This document shows positions 13,200-26,450 of a DNA stretch of 64,000 nucleotides, piece by piece. The notes under the pieces were generated by a model, which searched no databases, was not told the origin of the DNA, and was given only the letters and a program-made list of their open reading frames with translations. Origin of the DNA: Albugo candida (lineage: Eukaryota > Oomycota > Peronosporomycetes > Albuginales). Where the stretch lies: assembly GCA_040437565.1 (NCBI GenBank), contig JBDOQK010000078.1:1-64000 (forward strand), written 5' to 3'. How positions within the stretch are numbered: position 1 is the first letter of the stretch; each line of letters opens with the position of its first letter. The translations under genes were made by a program, and so were the position numbers.

Positions 13200-15570
13200 T
13201 CACTCGGAGATTATGGAAAAAAGATATCCACACCTTTCAGTGACCCTTGCACAACTCTGCGATATTGGCCGTTCATTCAAGTGAATAGAAACTATCAGTG
13301 TCAGGATGAACATAAAGGGTATAATTCGTCATCGTAATGAGCTATTCGAGATTTCACGTTGACGATTGAGATTTTTGGACACAAAAAAATGCATTACATC
13401 GTCGTTAAGATTTCAGTGAAATCACGGGATCTTGCTCTGTCGTATTATCTTCCTGATAACGGTGTGCGCATACTTTATATGTGATATAAACATTGCTTGC
13501 CTTTCTTCTTGGAGTTGTCAACTTATTGATTCTTGCCAATAAAAACTATTTAGAGATATTGGTTCGGAGCATATAAAAGTCGCTTGCACTGTTCTTTCTA
13601 GATCAAAGCTCTAGTAATTGTATTCGTTGGGATCCAAATAATCCAAATAGTCGAAAATAAGCTTAAATAAAGAGCAACACTCGTGAAGGAACGAGTCGTC
13701 ATATTCTATATATATGTTACGCGCTGAAATCGACATTGCTCATAATTCTGTTATGTCCATTCTTGGAAGACACAGGAAAGCGGTTTGGGGGACCACCTAT
13801 TGAGCAAATTTTTGTACTGTCAATTTAATGACGTTTCGAAGCAGATCTATGTCACTCTAGATGAATCTGTTGACATTCATAAAAAGTGGACTATCCTCAC
13901 ATTATACATAATACCAATTTAACGAGGCAAGTGCTCCGTGCACTTTCAAACAGTCCACTTAACAGTGGCGTCATAAAGTAACTCATGTCCTGTCGGAAGT
14001 TTGAGGTCGTCAGACAAATTATGTATCTGATTTGTAGTAAAAGAAGCAACAAGCACAATCGTCGGAATATTGTATAACGCGATACACTGTCTTCATACCA
14101 GGTGTGTGATGTCTCATTTCGCACTTCCATACGTCTGTTTGTTCATTCAATGACCACCTTTCATCATGGTTTTATCACGTCAGACGACGATTGGCTCAGC
14201 AAAATTATTGGAGATATAATTGCTCATAGCTCCATGAAACAGAAAGTTGCCATACATGTAATGAATGGAAGCAGCAACCACATAATCATCTAGTCAGCGA
14301 GTCATATTTTCTTTGGCCCGAACGAGAGTCCCCTTGATAAGACAAGCTTTCACCGGTGCCTCATTGCCTGGCTTACGGTCAGTATTCCATGTTAAGCATA
14401 TAGCTCATTTGGTCGCTACCTTAATGCGTTGTTGCGAGTAATATTCCTTATACCAAATCGAACAGTTGGCGAAAACACGTCGCAACCGCCGTCTTGCCAC
14501 TTAATATTGTTCTGTGCCGTTATACAAAGATTTAGCCAATAGATCAAATGTGAATATATGCGATTCTTCTAGTCCGAGTCGCTCTGCAATTTTTCGGGGC
14601 CAGCCTACTTACCTTTTACCTTTGTTTTTGAAATGTAAGGTCCTAATAGAGACTCTTTGTACTTGGCCCTAAAAAAAATTTATGCTGATCATGCGTCCTC
14701 TGGTAATCGTACGTGTATAGTGTACGTGGTGCCAGAAACTTTGATTATTTTTGCTAGAAGGATTTGGTAAACTTCACTACAATCTAGAAGTAATCGTGCA
14801 CCGCTTGTCTAGAATGAATCCGTATTATGAAAAGATTGAACTCTTTTTCTTCGCTGCTTGGCTCTCTAAACTTCGTCGCAGACGAAAAGGAAATTTACAT
14901 GCGCGCGGCCTGAACAATTTTGTGACGCTTCTTCAATTCAATATCAAAATATCGGTAATCAACAATTAAAAAATAGCTTAGGCGACGAATCATCAGATTT
15001 TTCCAAACTCGTTTAAATAGGGGCGTAGTTAGTGCGTTTGTAGTCGTAAGCATACAAGTAAGCCATGCCTTACGAGATGTTTGCGGGCTGGCCCGCTCTG
15101 TCGAATAGAAGCACAATAAAAGTGTATTTATTGTGCACAACGCGATACTTCTGTCTGTTTTCCGTACGACAAGTAAGGCAAACCCGCCAGAAAAGGTTCA
15201 CATGTCCACTCGACGTATACGGCGATTGATGCGAAAGGCAGCGGTGAATTAGCGACATCATTATGGGGATACAGTCTGTTCCAGTATCTTTTCGAGCGTC
15301 GCGTGTTGACACATCTAAACACACATCCTTGATGTTTCAAATCAGAGGGACTGTCTAACGATGAATGCTCATTTTTGATAAGAGAGAAAAATTAGCATCC
15401 TTATGGACAAATGAGGATGAAAATCTCTTCGTGATAATCCAGCAGCAATTAGCAATCAAAAACTTATTGATATGAAGAGACGCCATACTCAAGTGATGAA
15501 GGCAGCACGCGGAAAACCGTTCGGTGAGTTTTGAAAAAGAGAGCGCCAATGACCCGTTGATCGCGGTCGC
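13200..15570. other. No recognised gene
   Basis: Only short, low-quality open frames occur on either strand, the longest being a minus-strand frame of 84 residues near 15.2 kb. I recognise no domain, RNA gene or element boundary here. Confidence 0.4.
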
Positions 15571-17606
15571 TCATTTTGGCTGCCAGATAGCATTCATTCG
15601 CGCTCTCATGTCTATGAAATAATTCGGAGCTGTAAGTTTAAACCTGCTCTTACTTCCTTCGAAGGAAAATTCAAATGTCGGAACTTTCACCTGTTTGATT
15701 GTATCACATGGAATTGATTCCCCAGCTTTCACTCCTAGCGCAGTCACGATGCTGTTGAATGCCCATTGTGGAATAATGCTGTGAATAAGCCCGTAGGCAA
15801 TAATGACGACTTCTTCGTGCATCTTACCATTTCCTTCGATGTTGGCCATGAGCTTACCCTTGATCATGATATTGAAGTCACTATATATCATTTCTGCATC
15901 CCGCTGATCCGGCTGTGTCGTAGTGTACAAACCTGGCCAATCAAGTTGATCAATCCACTCGAAGCGGGTGGTAACATCGATAAACTTTCTTAAGAAAATA
16001 CGGATATGCTGTATGTCAAATTTTTCGGTTCCAGAATCTTCTGGTAAACTGGTGGCTAGTTTTCTACCCGATTTGGTCGTTTAATTTCGTCAGTACTAGA
16101 TTCGTGCAATTTTGAAAGATTCCCAAATGCAATTTCTTGATTCCTATAAGTTGACTGTGGTATCATAATCCAATCGCTATCCGGGAACTTAGGATCAAAA
16201 CGCGAGGCATAAAGAGGGATCTCCAACGCATTCAAAGAATGGAGTCCCCAAAAGCACGAAACTTGTACTTTTGCCGTCCATATTGCCCAGGTAAGAAATT
16301 TGAAGGTGAGAAATAAATATTCCGGCTCCTCTCAACCACATAATACATGATGGGATAAAGCCCTACTGTCCGCTCTATTCTATAAGAACGGTGAAAAATC
16401 ACAGGGTGATTGTATGGACCAGCAAATCAGGGTAGAGAATACCGAATAGATGCGACAACACACCAGTAATAGAGCAGCATATGCGTGCGATTGTGCTGTC
16501 GACGTTGTGAATTTCTTGGTAATTTTGCGCAATCGACTCGCATACCTCTAATGTTGTATATTGGGAAGTAAGTTGCTTTTGACTGAGTTATAGTTCTTCT
16601 GAAGAAACTAGAGACTCCTTGGGATATAGTATCACCAAGAAGTGCGCAACGTTATAGATGAGTCAAGCAGTTCCTACAATCTCGGATAAAGCATTCTATA
16701 GACGAGCAACCAGGCACATGCGCTTATAAGATCGAACAAATTTGAATGAAAGCGACTCAGCCTTGCGATAACCTGCGAAAGGCAATTGACAAAATTTACA
16801 TTTACCACCTTCCTAAATTGAATCCGTTGATCATTTATAATAACTTTACTCATTCTATCAGACTAGTTCTGATGGTTTCCTGAAGACTGAGTAAGTTGAT
16901 GCAAGCATATATCCACCGCATTCACAATGACTCTCTCGTGCGGCAAGCGGTGTTTTTTTCATACAAATACTTCATCATTTTGTTTTCCAACACAACGAAT
17001 ACAGCGGACCTACATCTGCGAAAGACGAGGATTATTGCTGACAGAGTCCATTCGAATTCTCTGTTCCGTATGAAACAATTGCTAGCGACCACTCCTCTTA
17101 GGACACCATCTATAAATTCGACAGGTACGATAGTTGTCGGCAGTTCCCAGAACCTTGCGACCAACAGCATTGATCTCTTGACTTGTATTGAATGTGACTT
17201 CAATCATTAGTGAAAGGTATATCCATGCTTGAGCCGCACCATAGATCAGGGGTACTTTCTACCGCTGAAATTGATCCAATATAGATATACATTGGATGTT
17301 ATACGCGCTTGAGATCGCTCTTGTGTTCTCCGATACAACGTTGTTTCTCTTAAAAGCATTAAACTTCCTTTCTTCAACATTATGCGTTGAATGTGGGCTG
17401 TTCAATCCTGTATTGATGTCTCGATAATGACGCTTCGATGCTTGATAACGGGAATTTCTTACATAGAAATCAGCTAGTCCAATGATACCACGAGAGCGTA
17501 TGTTTGCGCACTCTACGAGCTCTAATTTTATACTAGGCTCATGCACGATCAATAGTTGTAATGCATTCAAGAGAAAACGCGTTCTTCTGATGTCAGGTGC
17601 ACACAT
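15571..17606 (-). pseudogene. Decayed pepsin-family (A1) aspartic protease-like gene
   Basis: Minus-strand segments in several frames resemble an A1 aspartic protease. Near 17200-17050 a stretch reads WIYLSLMIEVTFN and then, one frame over, PTTIVPVEFIDG, matching the start of the N-lobe just after the first catalytic loop. A frameshift falls where DTG-S/T would be expected, and no DTG is left. Downstream, 15930-15571 contains IIPQWAFNSIVTALGV and VPTFEFSFEG followed by KFKLTAPNYF-like text, matching the C-lobe helix and the proline-threonine-phenylalanine strand of pepsins. A segment between them at 16260-16090 (FDPKFPDSDWIMIP) also looks coding. At least three frame changes or stops separate the parts. 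Functional expression is unlikely. It may be related to the pepsin-like gene at 60.5-61.4 kb. Confidence 0.45.
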
Positions 17607-18169
17607 TTTGGCTCAATTCTTGCAGATGTCACAGATTTGGCTCTAGAAATGACACAGGTAAACAGAACCAAAACCATGAAAACGTTCTGCGGCTCTATCG
17701 GTGTTATTCGCCATCCTCTAAGCTTGGTGCAACATCCTGGAAGCAATTTTTTGATATGCCAGAAGTACAGAAGCTGAAATAGTGACGAGAAATGTTAAAG
17801 AAGATATTTTACATTGACCAAATCGGAGATGTTAATAGATTGAGTGCTGACAAAAGAGCAGCCAGATATCTGAAAGCTTAGGAAAATCGGCTTCCTTCTC
17901 TTCCTTGCAAAGATTTTTTGGCAGTCGTTTACGCTGTTTATACAGCCCTCAATCATATGATGTGAAATAGTGAAATTTGGGTTGTTCCGTTGCATAGCAG
18001 GATAATGGAATACGAAATTGAATATTGATGAAGTGATGTAGTGAACTTCAAATGACCATGTAATCATTTCTGTCAACTCTCAGTTTCTTTATTATGTAAG
18101 CATTCATATTGATTAGTATTGATGGGTGCTAAGTTGGTGCTTATGCAGTTGCTCGCACGCATTGCTTAT
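17607..18169. other. No recognised gene
   Basis: A minus-strand open frame of 93 residues (17795-18076) has no recognisable motif or convincing start context. Nothing else is supported. Confidence 0.35.
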
Positions 18170-18980
18170 TGCTCATCCGGACACATAAACGAGATTAATT
18201 TGGCGAGGGCTGATCGATATTTCCCTTTACTTCTTCAAAATTTTCCGACATAATACTTTGTCTGATCTTGATCTGACTTCTGTGTTTCAGCATTTCGTTC
18301 CAGGCTTCCACATCGATGGGCAGCACATCATGCAGGAAGCAAATTTGTGTACTGGTGTCTAAAATCACTTACTTTTCGATGATATAAAGAGCTTTTGTAC
18401 CATTCCGCCCCAAACCTATCATCATTTGCTCATCCGGACAAATAAACGAGATTAATTTGGCGAGGGCTGATCGATATTTCCCTTTACTTCTTCAAAATTT
18501 TCCGACATAATACTTTGTCTGATCTTGATCTGACTTCCGTGTTTCAGCATTTCGTTCCAGGCTTCTACATCGATGGGCAGCACATCATGCAGGAAGCAAA
18601 TTTGTGTACTGGTGTCTAAAATTACTTACTTTTCGATGATATAAAGAGCTTTTGTACCATTCCNNNNNNNNNNNNNNNNNNNNNNNNNNNNNNNNNNNNN
18701 NNNNNNNNNNNNNNNNNNNNNNNNNNNNNNNNNNNNNNNNNNNNNNNNNNNNNNNNNNNNNNNCGAGATTAATTTGGCGAGGGCTGATCGATATTTCCCT
18801 TTACTTCTTCAAAATTTTCCGACATAATATTTTGTCTGATCTTGATCTGACTTCCGTGTTTCAGCATTTCGTTCCAGGCTTCTACATCGATGGGCAGCAC
18901 ATCATGCAGGAAGCAAATTTGTGTACTGGTGTCTAAAATTACTTACTTTTCGATGATATAAAGAGCTTTTGTACCATTCC
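18170..18980 (-). repeat. 257-bp tandem repeat with a conserved minus-strand open segment
   Basis: A 257-bp unit beginning at the TTGCTCATCCGG tract occurs at about 18170-18426 and again from 18427, differing at a handful of positions. A further copy after the N run (18764-18980) differs from the second by one base. On the minus strand each unit carries the same open segment, which includes FLHDVLPIDVEAWNEMLKH, SQIKIRQSIMSENFEE and a stop. Just upstream a short segment reads MMIGLGRNGTKALYIIEK. I do not recognise the protein; it could be the 3' end of a gene caught in a local duplication. Confidence 0.6.
18447..18980. repeat. Assembly gap 18664-18763 within the tandem repeat, 217-bp flanking copies
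   Basis: Positions 18447-18663 match 18764-18980 with one C/T difference. Because real tandem units precede it, this could be either a contig overlap or a genuine third repeat unit. The single mismatch does not decide between them. Confidence 0.6.
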
Positions 18981-19579
18981 GCCCCAAACCTATCATTATG
19001 TAAGCCGTTATTACTACGGGTAAACTTGCAGCGGAAACATATACTACTAGCAGCCAGCAAGGAACTTCATTAAAATGAAATGTATAAATTCAGGTCGAGA
19101 TTGAATAGCTTAGATTTGCTCAAGAAGTGGTGAATCGAACGAATGAATGAGCAAAACATAGACTTCGGTCGACTACCTTGCATTCGACTGTCTTTTTTGT
19201 GTACCCGGAAAGCTGTGAAGTAGATCGTTGGATTTAGAGATCTTCCGTAAACACCGACCTGTTCGAGGGGTCCACTTTTGACTAATTATAAGTGGCTGCT
19301 TAGTCCCTAAGGTTTTGGCTGTTGTCACAATTTATAACGATCTTTTTTTCAACAAGATTTGGGGCTGTTTGGATTTAGTGTACAATCAGGACTTGGATCA
19401 ATGGATGGTGCCAAGTCGCGTTCAAATCAAAAGAATCGTAGAGGGGTTCTTGAGCGTATTGTGAATTCGTCGCTATTTGAATGCAACTTTGGAAAGCGTT
19501 TTTTCTGATCTATATGGTAGATAATGTTTTGTGCATGCGCTCACTTAATGAGACAGTGTCGCGAGCTTGGAGTCACAAC
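18981..19579. other. No recognised gene
   Basis: The stretch lies between the tandem repeat and the left copia LTR. It holds only short frames. A perfect 10-bp inverted pair, ACAGTGTCGC at 19553-19562 and its complement at 19601-19610, straddles the LTR start. Confidence 0.35.
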
Positions 19580-19759
19580 TGTTGATACTACGCGACTCTT
19601 GCGACACTGTGACTACTGTACTGTACCGACTGTTGTAGTGCAATGACTGTTGACTGCGTGTAAGAGGGAGTCGTAGGTAACGTAAGAGTAGGAGCGGACA
19701 CGACTACGTCTTTTAAATATAAATTTAACTTCTACATCTACCTTTTCGAGCGCACTACA
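19580..19759 (+). repeat. 5' LTR of the copia element
   Basis: The repeat begins TGTTGATACTACGCG and ends near CGCACTACA. It aligns along its length with 26640-26817, sharing GTGCAATGACTGTTG and the CATCTACCTT tract near the end. The precise last base is uncertain because the two copies differ there. Confidence 0.7.
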
Positions 19760-22703
19760 ACCTGAGAGGTTATTAGGCGAACGCTCTACTGACAATCACG
19801 CTGCCGACGCCGCTTCTAATGCCGCTGACCTGAGCTGTGCTCGGGTCAGCGCAGGAGCGAGTGGAGGCGCGATTACTCCTAGAATGAGCGAGATAGGACA
19901 GAATGGAAGGACTCATCGGAAGTTAGATTCGCGACCTGGCGTGGGAACGGAATGATCGTAACAAGAAGCCTACCGCTGACTACAACGTTCACATGTCAAC
20001 TGGAGGAAGAGTATTTAGTTAGCTCCTGTCGGAGAGAAAAAGTAGAGAAAGAGCTGACTCGGTTGGTGAAGCGATGGTGATCATACCGGCGAACCACCTA
20101 TCACCGTTCATAGCGCCACGACTGCATGGTCGAGGCCCAGAACAATTCTTTCCACCAAGAATCTCGTCCATCACAGAATTTACGGATACAAGATCTCAAG
20201 CACTAAGGACATGAAGCTACAAATGGAGCGTTTTATGGGCAAGGGTCGAACTTCAAGGATTGGGATTTTCAATATCTGGATGAACTGATTTCGGCACAGC
20301 TTGTAAATGGAGTTGATTGGCTAAAGAATTCGAGTTGAGGACATTAAACCGGTACCTGGATGGCTCAGCTAGAAAATACTTTGATAAAACGAAGGTTAGC
20401 TGGGCAGCAGAAGTGTGTAACGTGGTGAACTTGATGAACAAGATGCTTGAGGTGTATGAAAAGGAAATCACCGTCGACCAAACGACCAGAATGATGCAAG
20501 CAAGGAAGCCGGTCAGTAGGACCTGGATTGACCAGTACCAGTAGTATCTAATTGTGATAGAGGGAGCAGTGAATTACCCCGAACGATTTGTACTGCAGTC
20601 TATCTGTGAAGGAGCGACGCCATAGAGAAAACGCGCGATGTTTACTTGTCTGTATAGGCATAGTGGAGATCATTTCAGGGGATCATGGGAACTAGCTTAT
20701 TTCGAGAGAAAATGCGAAGATTTGTTGAGCGTGGAAAGTGGTACGAGAAACCTCACTAATGGCCGAGAGGTTAGATCGTGGTGGCGTTAGGACGATTGCA
20801 AACGCGGCGACGCCAAATAGCCAGAAACTCTGCTATCAATGCAGCGAGATCGATTTTTATAAAAGAGACTGTAAGAAAAAGGATGATGCTCCACACGCGG
20901 CGTTAGCGCTGAGTCTAGCGAGAGGCTCCGAAAATTCGAGGCACGCATGGATACTAGACAGCTGGGCAAGCCGGCACCTGATCGTGCGAGGTCACCGATG
21001 GCCAGACGATCAAGGTAAGAAAGGTGGGAGTTCCAACCTCCTAGTGCGTGTTGACGCGTGAGCAACGGCAAGTCACCGCCAGAAATGTGCACCATGTGGA
21101 ACACTTGGCGCATAATTTACTATCATGCTGTGAATTGGAAACAAAAGCTGTGGTGTTGTCATACACTGAGGGATAGCGGTACCTTAAGAGGGACAGTGAT
21201 GGGGCAAAAAGTCGTGAAGGAAAATAATGTCCTGACAATAAATTTGGAGGCAGCTTCTACAACGACAGCCGAAAGTGATGTATTGTATGCAACTTTGCGC
21301 TCCAACGACCGGGAGGCCGAGAGGTATGGTGAAATTGAGTGTAAACTGATGAACTTACACAGGCGATTGGGGTACCTCGCTTTTGATACCGTCGAGAAGA
21401 TGGCTGGCGCATTGTCGTCAGGTATCGAGTTGATCGATCGCAGCCGTCCAAATTGCCTCACCTTCGCACAACGGAAGCAATCAAAGAACGCTCAGGCTAA
21501 ACAAGACAGTGGGAGAAAACTAACCTATCGACCGCATATGGTAGAATGTTTTGACCACGCATCTAACTACTGCCGAGTGTTTGTGGCAAAGACCAAAGAT
21601 CAGGCTGCGAAGATGTCCGAACAATTCTTGGCTCACTTCGAAAAAATGTTCAACTGCAATCTACACGTGTTATCGATGGGGTGCTGATTACAAGTTTGCT
21701 GACCTGTTTTGCTAGTCTACCGGGTGATGCGTCAAGTGATTGAAGCCAACAACTAGGCTTTAAATGGGAAGGTGGAGCGAATGCATCGCACAGTGCTAAA
21801 TATGGGAAGATGCATGATTTTGGCGAATGGCCTGCCTTTGTACTTCTGGGGAGATGCTGTCCAATATGCAACGTACGTTCTCAATCGTAGTCAAAGCAGT
21901 GGGCGCCCAAAGCGCATGCCGCCACTTATATTGCTGAAAGAATAAATTCCCAGTATATCCGACATAGTCGTATTTGGAAGCCCGTGCACTGTCTTTTGCA
22001 ACCCTGGAAAGAGATCTTGGAAACCTCGGGTGGAGGTCGGCCTAACGATTGGAAATAACGATGAGACAAAACGCTACAAGGTATACATACGGCGCGACCG
22101 AGTGGTAATTACGACGCCGCACGTAAGAAATGTCGGGACGCTGTCTGAAGATGGTATCCGTCACCTTCATGAAAAACTTCGACGCAAGGACCCGACACCC
22201 AAGCAGCTGGTCGCGAAGTTGCGGAAGCTGGCCAGACGAAGAAGCAGCTTGACCGAGACAACGTCAAATGGCTGCGGAAACGCTGGGCAGAAAGATCCGC
22301 ACTGCGGTAGCAAGGGGAAGAAGAAGTGCGGGAGTCGAAGAAAAGGATTTGGAGGCAGAACATTCCGTGTGAACATTACTCCCGAGAACAGCGAGGAAGC
22401 TGAGCTGAAGGAACACTCATCTGGACGGATGACAACGAGGCACATGGGTGAAAAGCATGTCCTTGTTTCAATGATCTCCGTGATGATGGACCCCAAAACC
22501 ACCGTGAAGTGATGCGGTCAGCATGCTCAAGCGATTGGCAGAAAGAAATGGCTGTCGAGATCGAGTCGCTCGAGAAAATGGCACCTCTGAGGTTGTGCCA
22601 AAGCTTGCAGGACAAAAGGTGTTACACTAAAAATGGGTATATAAAACCAAGATTCATGCTACGGCTCGCTTTAGCAATACAAGGCGAGCTGGCCACCTGT
22701 GGC

Positions 22704-23539
22704 AACGAACAATCTCATGGAGCTGATTACAACATGACATTCAGTGCAGTAATAAGCATGACGACGGCGAAGATAGTTCTGGCACTTTCAAGGTTGTAGC
22801 TAGTTCCCGCGCGATACGGTGACGTTCCAAATGCATACGTGAAGGCCGAGAAGGAAGTAGGTCTGAAAATCTTTTTGCATCCTTTGCAAGTTTGGTTTTG
22901 GAAGTGGACAAGTTAAAGTCCTGATCGACGTGACAAAGACAAGGTAGCATTGCGACTGAGGAAGAGCCTATACGGCTGTAACGCCGGCAGGAGGAAGGGG
23001 GAGGAAGTAAAGGAAGATATTTGCTGGCGAAGCTCTATTTGCTAAAAAATGGAAAGTGAGATTTTTTAATTNNNNNNNNNNNNNNNNNNNNNNNNNNNNN
23101 NNNNNNNNNNNNNNNNNNNNNNNNNNNNNNNNNNNNNNNNNNNNNNNNNNNNNNNNNNNNNNNNNNNNNNNACGAACAATCTCATGGAGCTGATTACAAC
23201 ATGACATTCAGTGCAGTAATAAGCATGACGACGGCGAAGATAGTTCTGGCACTTTCAAGGTTGTAGCTAGTTCCCGCGCGATACGGTGACGTTCCAAATG
23301 CATACGTGAAGGCCGAGAAGGAAGTAGGTCTGAAAATCTTTTTGCATCCTTTGCAAGTTTGGTTTTGGAAGTGGACAAGTTAAAGTCCTGATCGACGTGA
23401 CAAAGACAAGGTAGCATTGCGACTGAGGAAGAGCCTATACGGCTGTAACGCCGGCAGGAGGAAGGGGGAGGAAGTAAAGGAAGATATTTGCTGGCGAAGC
23501 TCTATTTGCTAAAAAATGGAAAGTGAGATTTTTTAATTG
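22704..23539. repeat. Assembly gap 23072-23171 flanked by a 368-bp direct copy
   Basis: Positions 22704-23071 recur at 23172-23539, carrying the end of a copia RT segment and the start of the nested gypsy LTR (partial copy from 22977). This reads as a contig overlap. The LTR start at 22977 should not be counted as an extra LTR. Confidence 0.85.
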
Positions 23540-24428
23540 AAGAATCCTGGTTCACCTATCTGATTGGCTAATCCAGTTCTCCAACTAAATATGAACTATG
23601 CATGCATGTACAATGGAGTTTGTTACATCCTCCCGGAATTGACTTCTCGTTGTCGCTTCTTGAAATCGGCGATGAGAACATTCCANNNNNNNNNNNNNNN
23701 NNNNNNNNNNNNNNNNNNNNNNNNNNNNNNNNNNNNNNNNNNNNNNNNNNNNNNNNNNNNNNNNNNNNNNNNNNNNNNNNNNNNNACCAAGCTGCGGCAT
23801 TCCCTTTGAAATTGGCGGTCGTGATTGCCAAAATACGAGCGCTTTGACTGAAATCGCGCCAGTCGATATTCTTTGCTTCGAAGTACTGAGCCAGTTGCTC
23901 AAAGTACAGATCCACGGACTCGCCCATTTTACCCTGGAATTGAGGTAAGCTGATCCCTTCAACTTTTATTTCAAGCTTGGTCATAGCTTCAAGCAATTGC
24001 TCTTGTTTTTCGACTAATTCGATCAATGTTTTCGGGATGGCGTCGGGGGACCATCCTTGAGGGTTCAATGACGTCATGATAATCAAAAAAAAATTAAAAA
24101 AATGTCCAACCAAACAGACCGGAACAAACGACAAACACTCGGCGAGCGGCTTTCCCAATGTCTTGACGCTAAACAGTGCGTAAGAAAAACTCCTTCCGTA
24201 CGACCAACGATCTTTGACTTGTACGACCAACAAGTGCTACCAGTTGTAACGCCGGCAGGAGGAAGGGGAAGGAAGCAAAGGAAGATATTTGCTGGCGAAG
24301 CTCTATTTGCTAAAAAATGGAAAGTGAGATTTTTTAATTAAAGAATCCTGGTTCACCTATCTGGTTGGCTAATCCAGTTCCCCAACTAAAGATGAACTAT
24401 GCATGCATGTACAATGGAGGTTGTTACA
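23444..24428 (-). mobile_element. Ty3/gypsy LTR element nested in the copia element
   Basis: Two 184-bp LTRs, 23444-23627 and 24245-24428, begin TGTAACGCCGG and end TTGTTACA, and differ at about seven positions (about 96% alike by eye). The five bases ACGGC occur immediately before the first and immediately after the second, a 5-bp target duplication. Between them the minus strand carries a gypsy gag segment (about 24075-23786, including FEAKNIDWRDFSQSA). A primer-binding-like tract beside the 24245 LTR resembles the one in the older gypsy element at 13.0 kb. An N run (23686-23785) without duplicated flanks lies inside, so most of the internal region may be missing from the assembly. As shown it is incomplete. 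It is much younger than its host element. Confidence 0.8.
23686..23785. other. Assembly gap without flanking duplication
   Basis: This is a 100-N run inside the nested gypsy element. The sequences on each side do not match each other, so this one may stand for real missing sequence of unknown length, plausibly the internal region of the nested element. Confidence 0.7.
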
Positions 24429-26450
24429 ACGGCCTAAAGCAAGATTGAAGAGTCTGGGCTGAGCTCCTTCACAATACGCTCGTGAAATTAGGCTTCGCGC
24501 AGTGTTACACCGACAGCTGTCTCTGCTGCAAAATGGGTGATTCCGAGACCACGATAGTGGTTGTTTGTGGATGGTCGCTTGGTGACGGGCACGAACAAGA
24601 ACATGGTCGATCAGTTCTTTAAGTACATGCACCTTCTAGAAGTGAAGTACCCTATAGTGGGGACAAAGTTTCTAGGCATGGTGGTGACGTACGACACCGA
24701 GGTTGGGTACACACTTAATCAAGAACAATGCATTCGAGAGCTACTCGTTACTACAGGACTTGAGCTGTCAAATTCAGCACGAACACCGGTCGGAGATGAT
24801 CAAGACAGTAAAGGCGAAAGCTATCTTCTACCTGAAGGAAGCGGTAGAACGCAAGATCATCCGACCATATCTACATTCCAATACCTGATCGGGTGACTGC
24901 CGCAGATTGCTTGCTTTTTGAAACTGGCATCTCGTTTGCCGTGCATCGGGGCCAGCCGACGAGCGCATGCGGCACGAAAATGCGATTGGCGACGGCTAAG
25001 CGGATCCTTCAGTATCTGACCCGGATGAACGATGACGATGTTTACATTAGGAATAAACGAGTGTCATTACAAGGCTCCAGCGATGATGGTTATGCAGGGG
25101 GTCGCAAGGATCGTAAGTCTGTGAGTGGTGGCGTGCTATGTATCAACAGAATGATAGTAGGGTGGATCTGTAAGAAGCAAGCAAGCGTGGATCTATCTAC
25201 AATGGAAGCAGAGTTTGTTGCGGCTTACGAGTGAGCTAATCGGAATTTGTGAGCCACTCGATGAGGTTGGCAATAAAGTGGAAGCTCCAATTATCCTTCA
25301 CGTTGACAGCCAGGTGGCGGTTAGGCAGATCACCGGCGAGGACAGCTCGNNNNNNNNNNNNNNNNNNNNNNNNNNNNNNNNNNNNNNNNNNNNNNNNNNN
25401 NNNNNNNNNNNNNNNNNNNNNNNNNNNNNNNNNNNNNNNNNNNNNNNNNTGGTTCACCTATCTGGTTGGCTAATCCAGTTCCCCAACTAAAGATGAACTA
25501 TGCATGCATGTACAATGGAGGTTGTTACAACGGCCTAAAGCAAGATTGAAGAGTCTGGGCTGAGCTCCTTCACAATACGCTCGTGAAATTAGGCTTCGCG
25601 CAGTGTTACACCGACAGCTGTCTCTGCTGCAAAATGGGTGATTCCGAGACCACGATAGTGGTTGTTTGTGGATGGTCGCTTGGTGACGGGCACGAACAAG
25701 AACATGGTCGATCAGTTCTTTAAGTACATGCACCTTCTAGAAGTGAAGTACCCTATAGTGGGGACAAAGTTTCTAGGCATGGTGGTGACGTACGACACCG
25801 AGGTTGGGTACACACTTAATCAAGAACAATGCATTCGAGAGCTACTCGTTACTACAGGACTTGAGCTGTCAAATTCAGCACGAACACCGGTCGGAGATGA
25901 TCAAGACAGTAAAGGCGAAAGCTATCTTCTACCTGAAGGAAGCGGTAGAACGCAAGATCATCCGACCATATCTACATTCCAATACCTGATCGGGTGACTG
26001 CCGCAGATTGCTTGCTTTTTGAAACTGGCATCTCGTTTGCCGTGCATCGGGGCCAGCCGACGAGCGCATGCGGCACGAAAATGCGATTGGCGACGGCTAA
26101 GCGGATCCTTCAGTATCTGACCCGGATGAACGATGACGATGTTTACATTAGGAATAAACGAGTGTCATTACAAGGCTCCAGCGATGATGGTTATGCAGGG
26201 GGTCGCAAGGATCGTAAGTCTGTGAGTGGTGGCGTGCTATGTATCAACAGAATGATAGTAGGGTGGATCTGTAAGAAGCAAGCAAGCGTGGATCTATCTA
26301 CAATGGAAGCAGAGTTTGTTGCGGCTTACGAGTGAGCTAATCGGAATTTGTGAGCCACTCGATGAGGTTGGCAATAAAGTGGAAGCTCCAATTATCCTTC
26401 ACGTTGACAGCCAGGTGGCGGTTAGGCAGATCACCGGCGAGGACAGCTCG
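24349..26450. repeat. Assembly gap 25350-25449 flanked by a 1001-bp direct copy
   Basis: Positions 24349-25349 recur at 25450-26450. The block holds the end of the nested gypsy LTR plus copia RT and RNase H regions. Its exact repetition on both sides of the N run indicates an unmerged contig overlap rather than two tandem elements. Confidence 0.85.

Noticed and set aside
22977-23071. A third LTR start of the nested gypsy element
   Set aside because: It belongs to the 368-bp contig overlap around the gap at 23072 and duplicates the start of the 23444 LTR.
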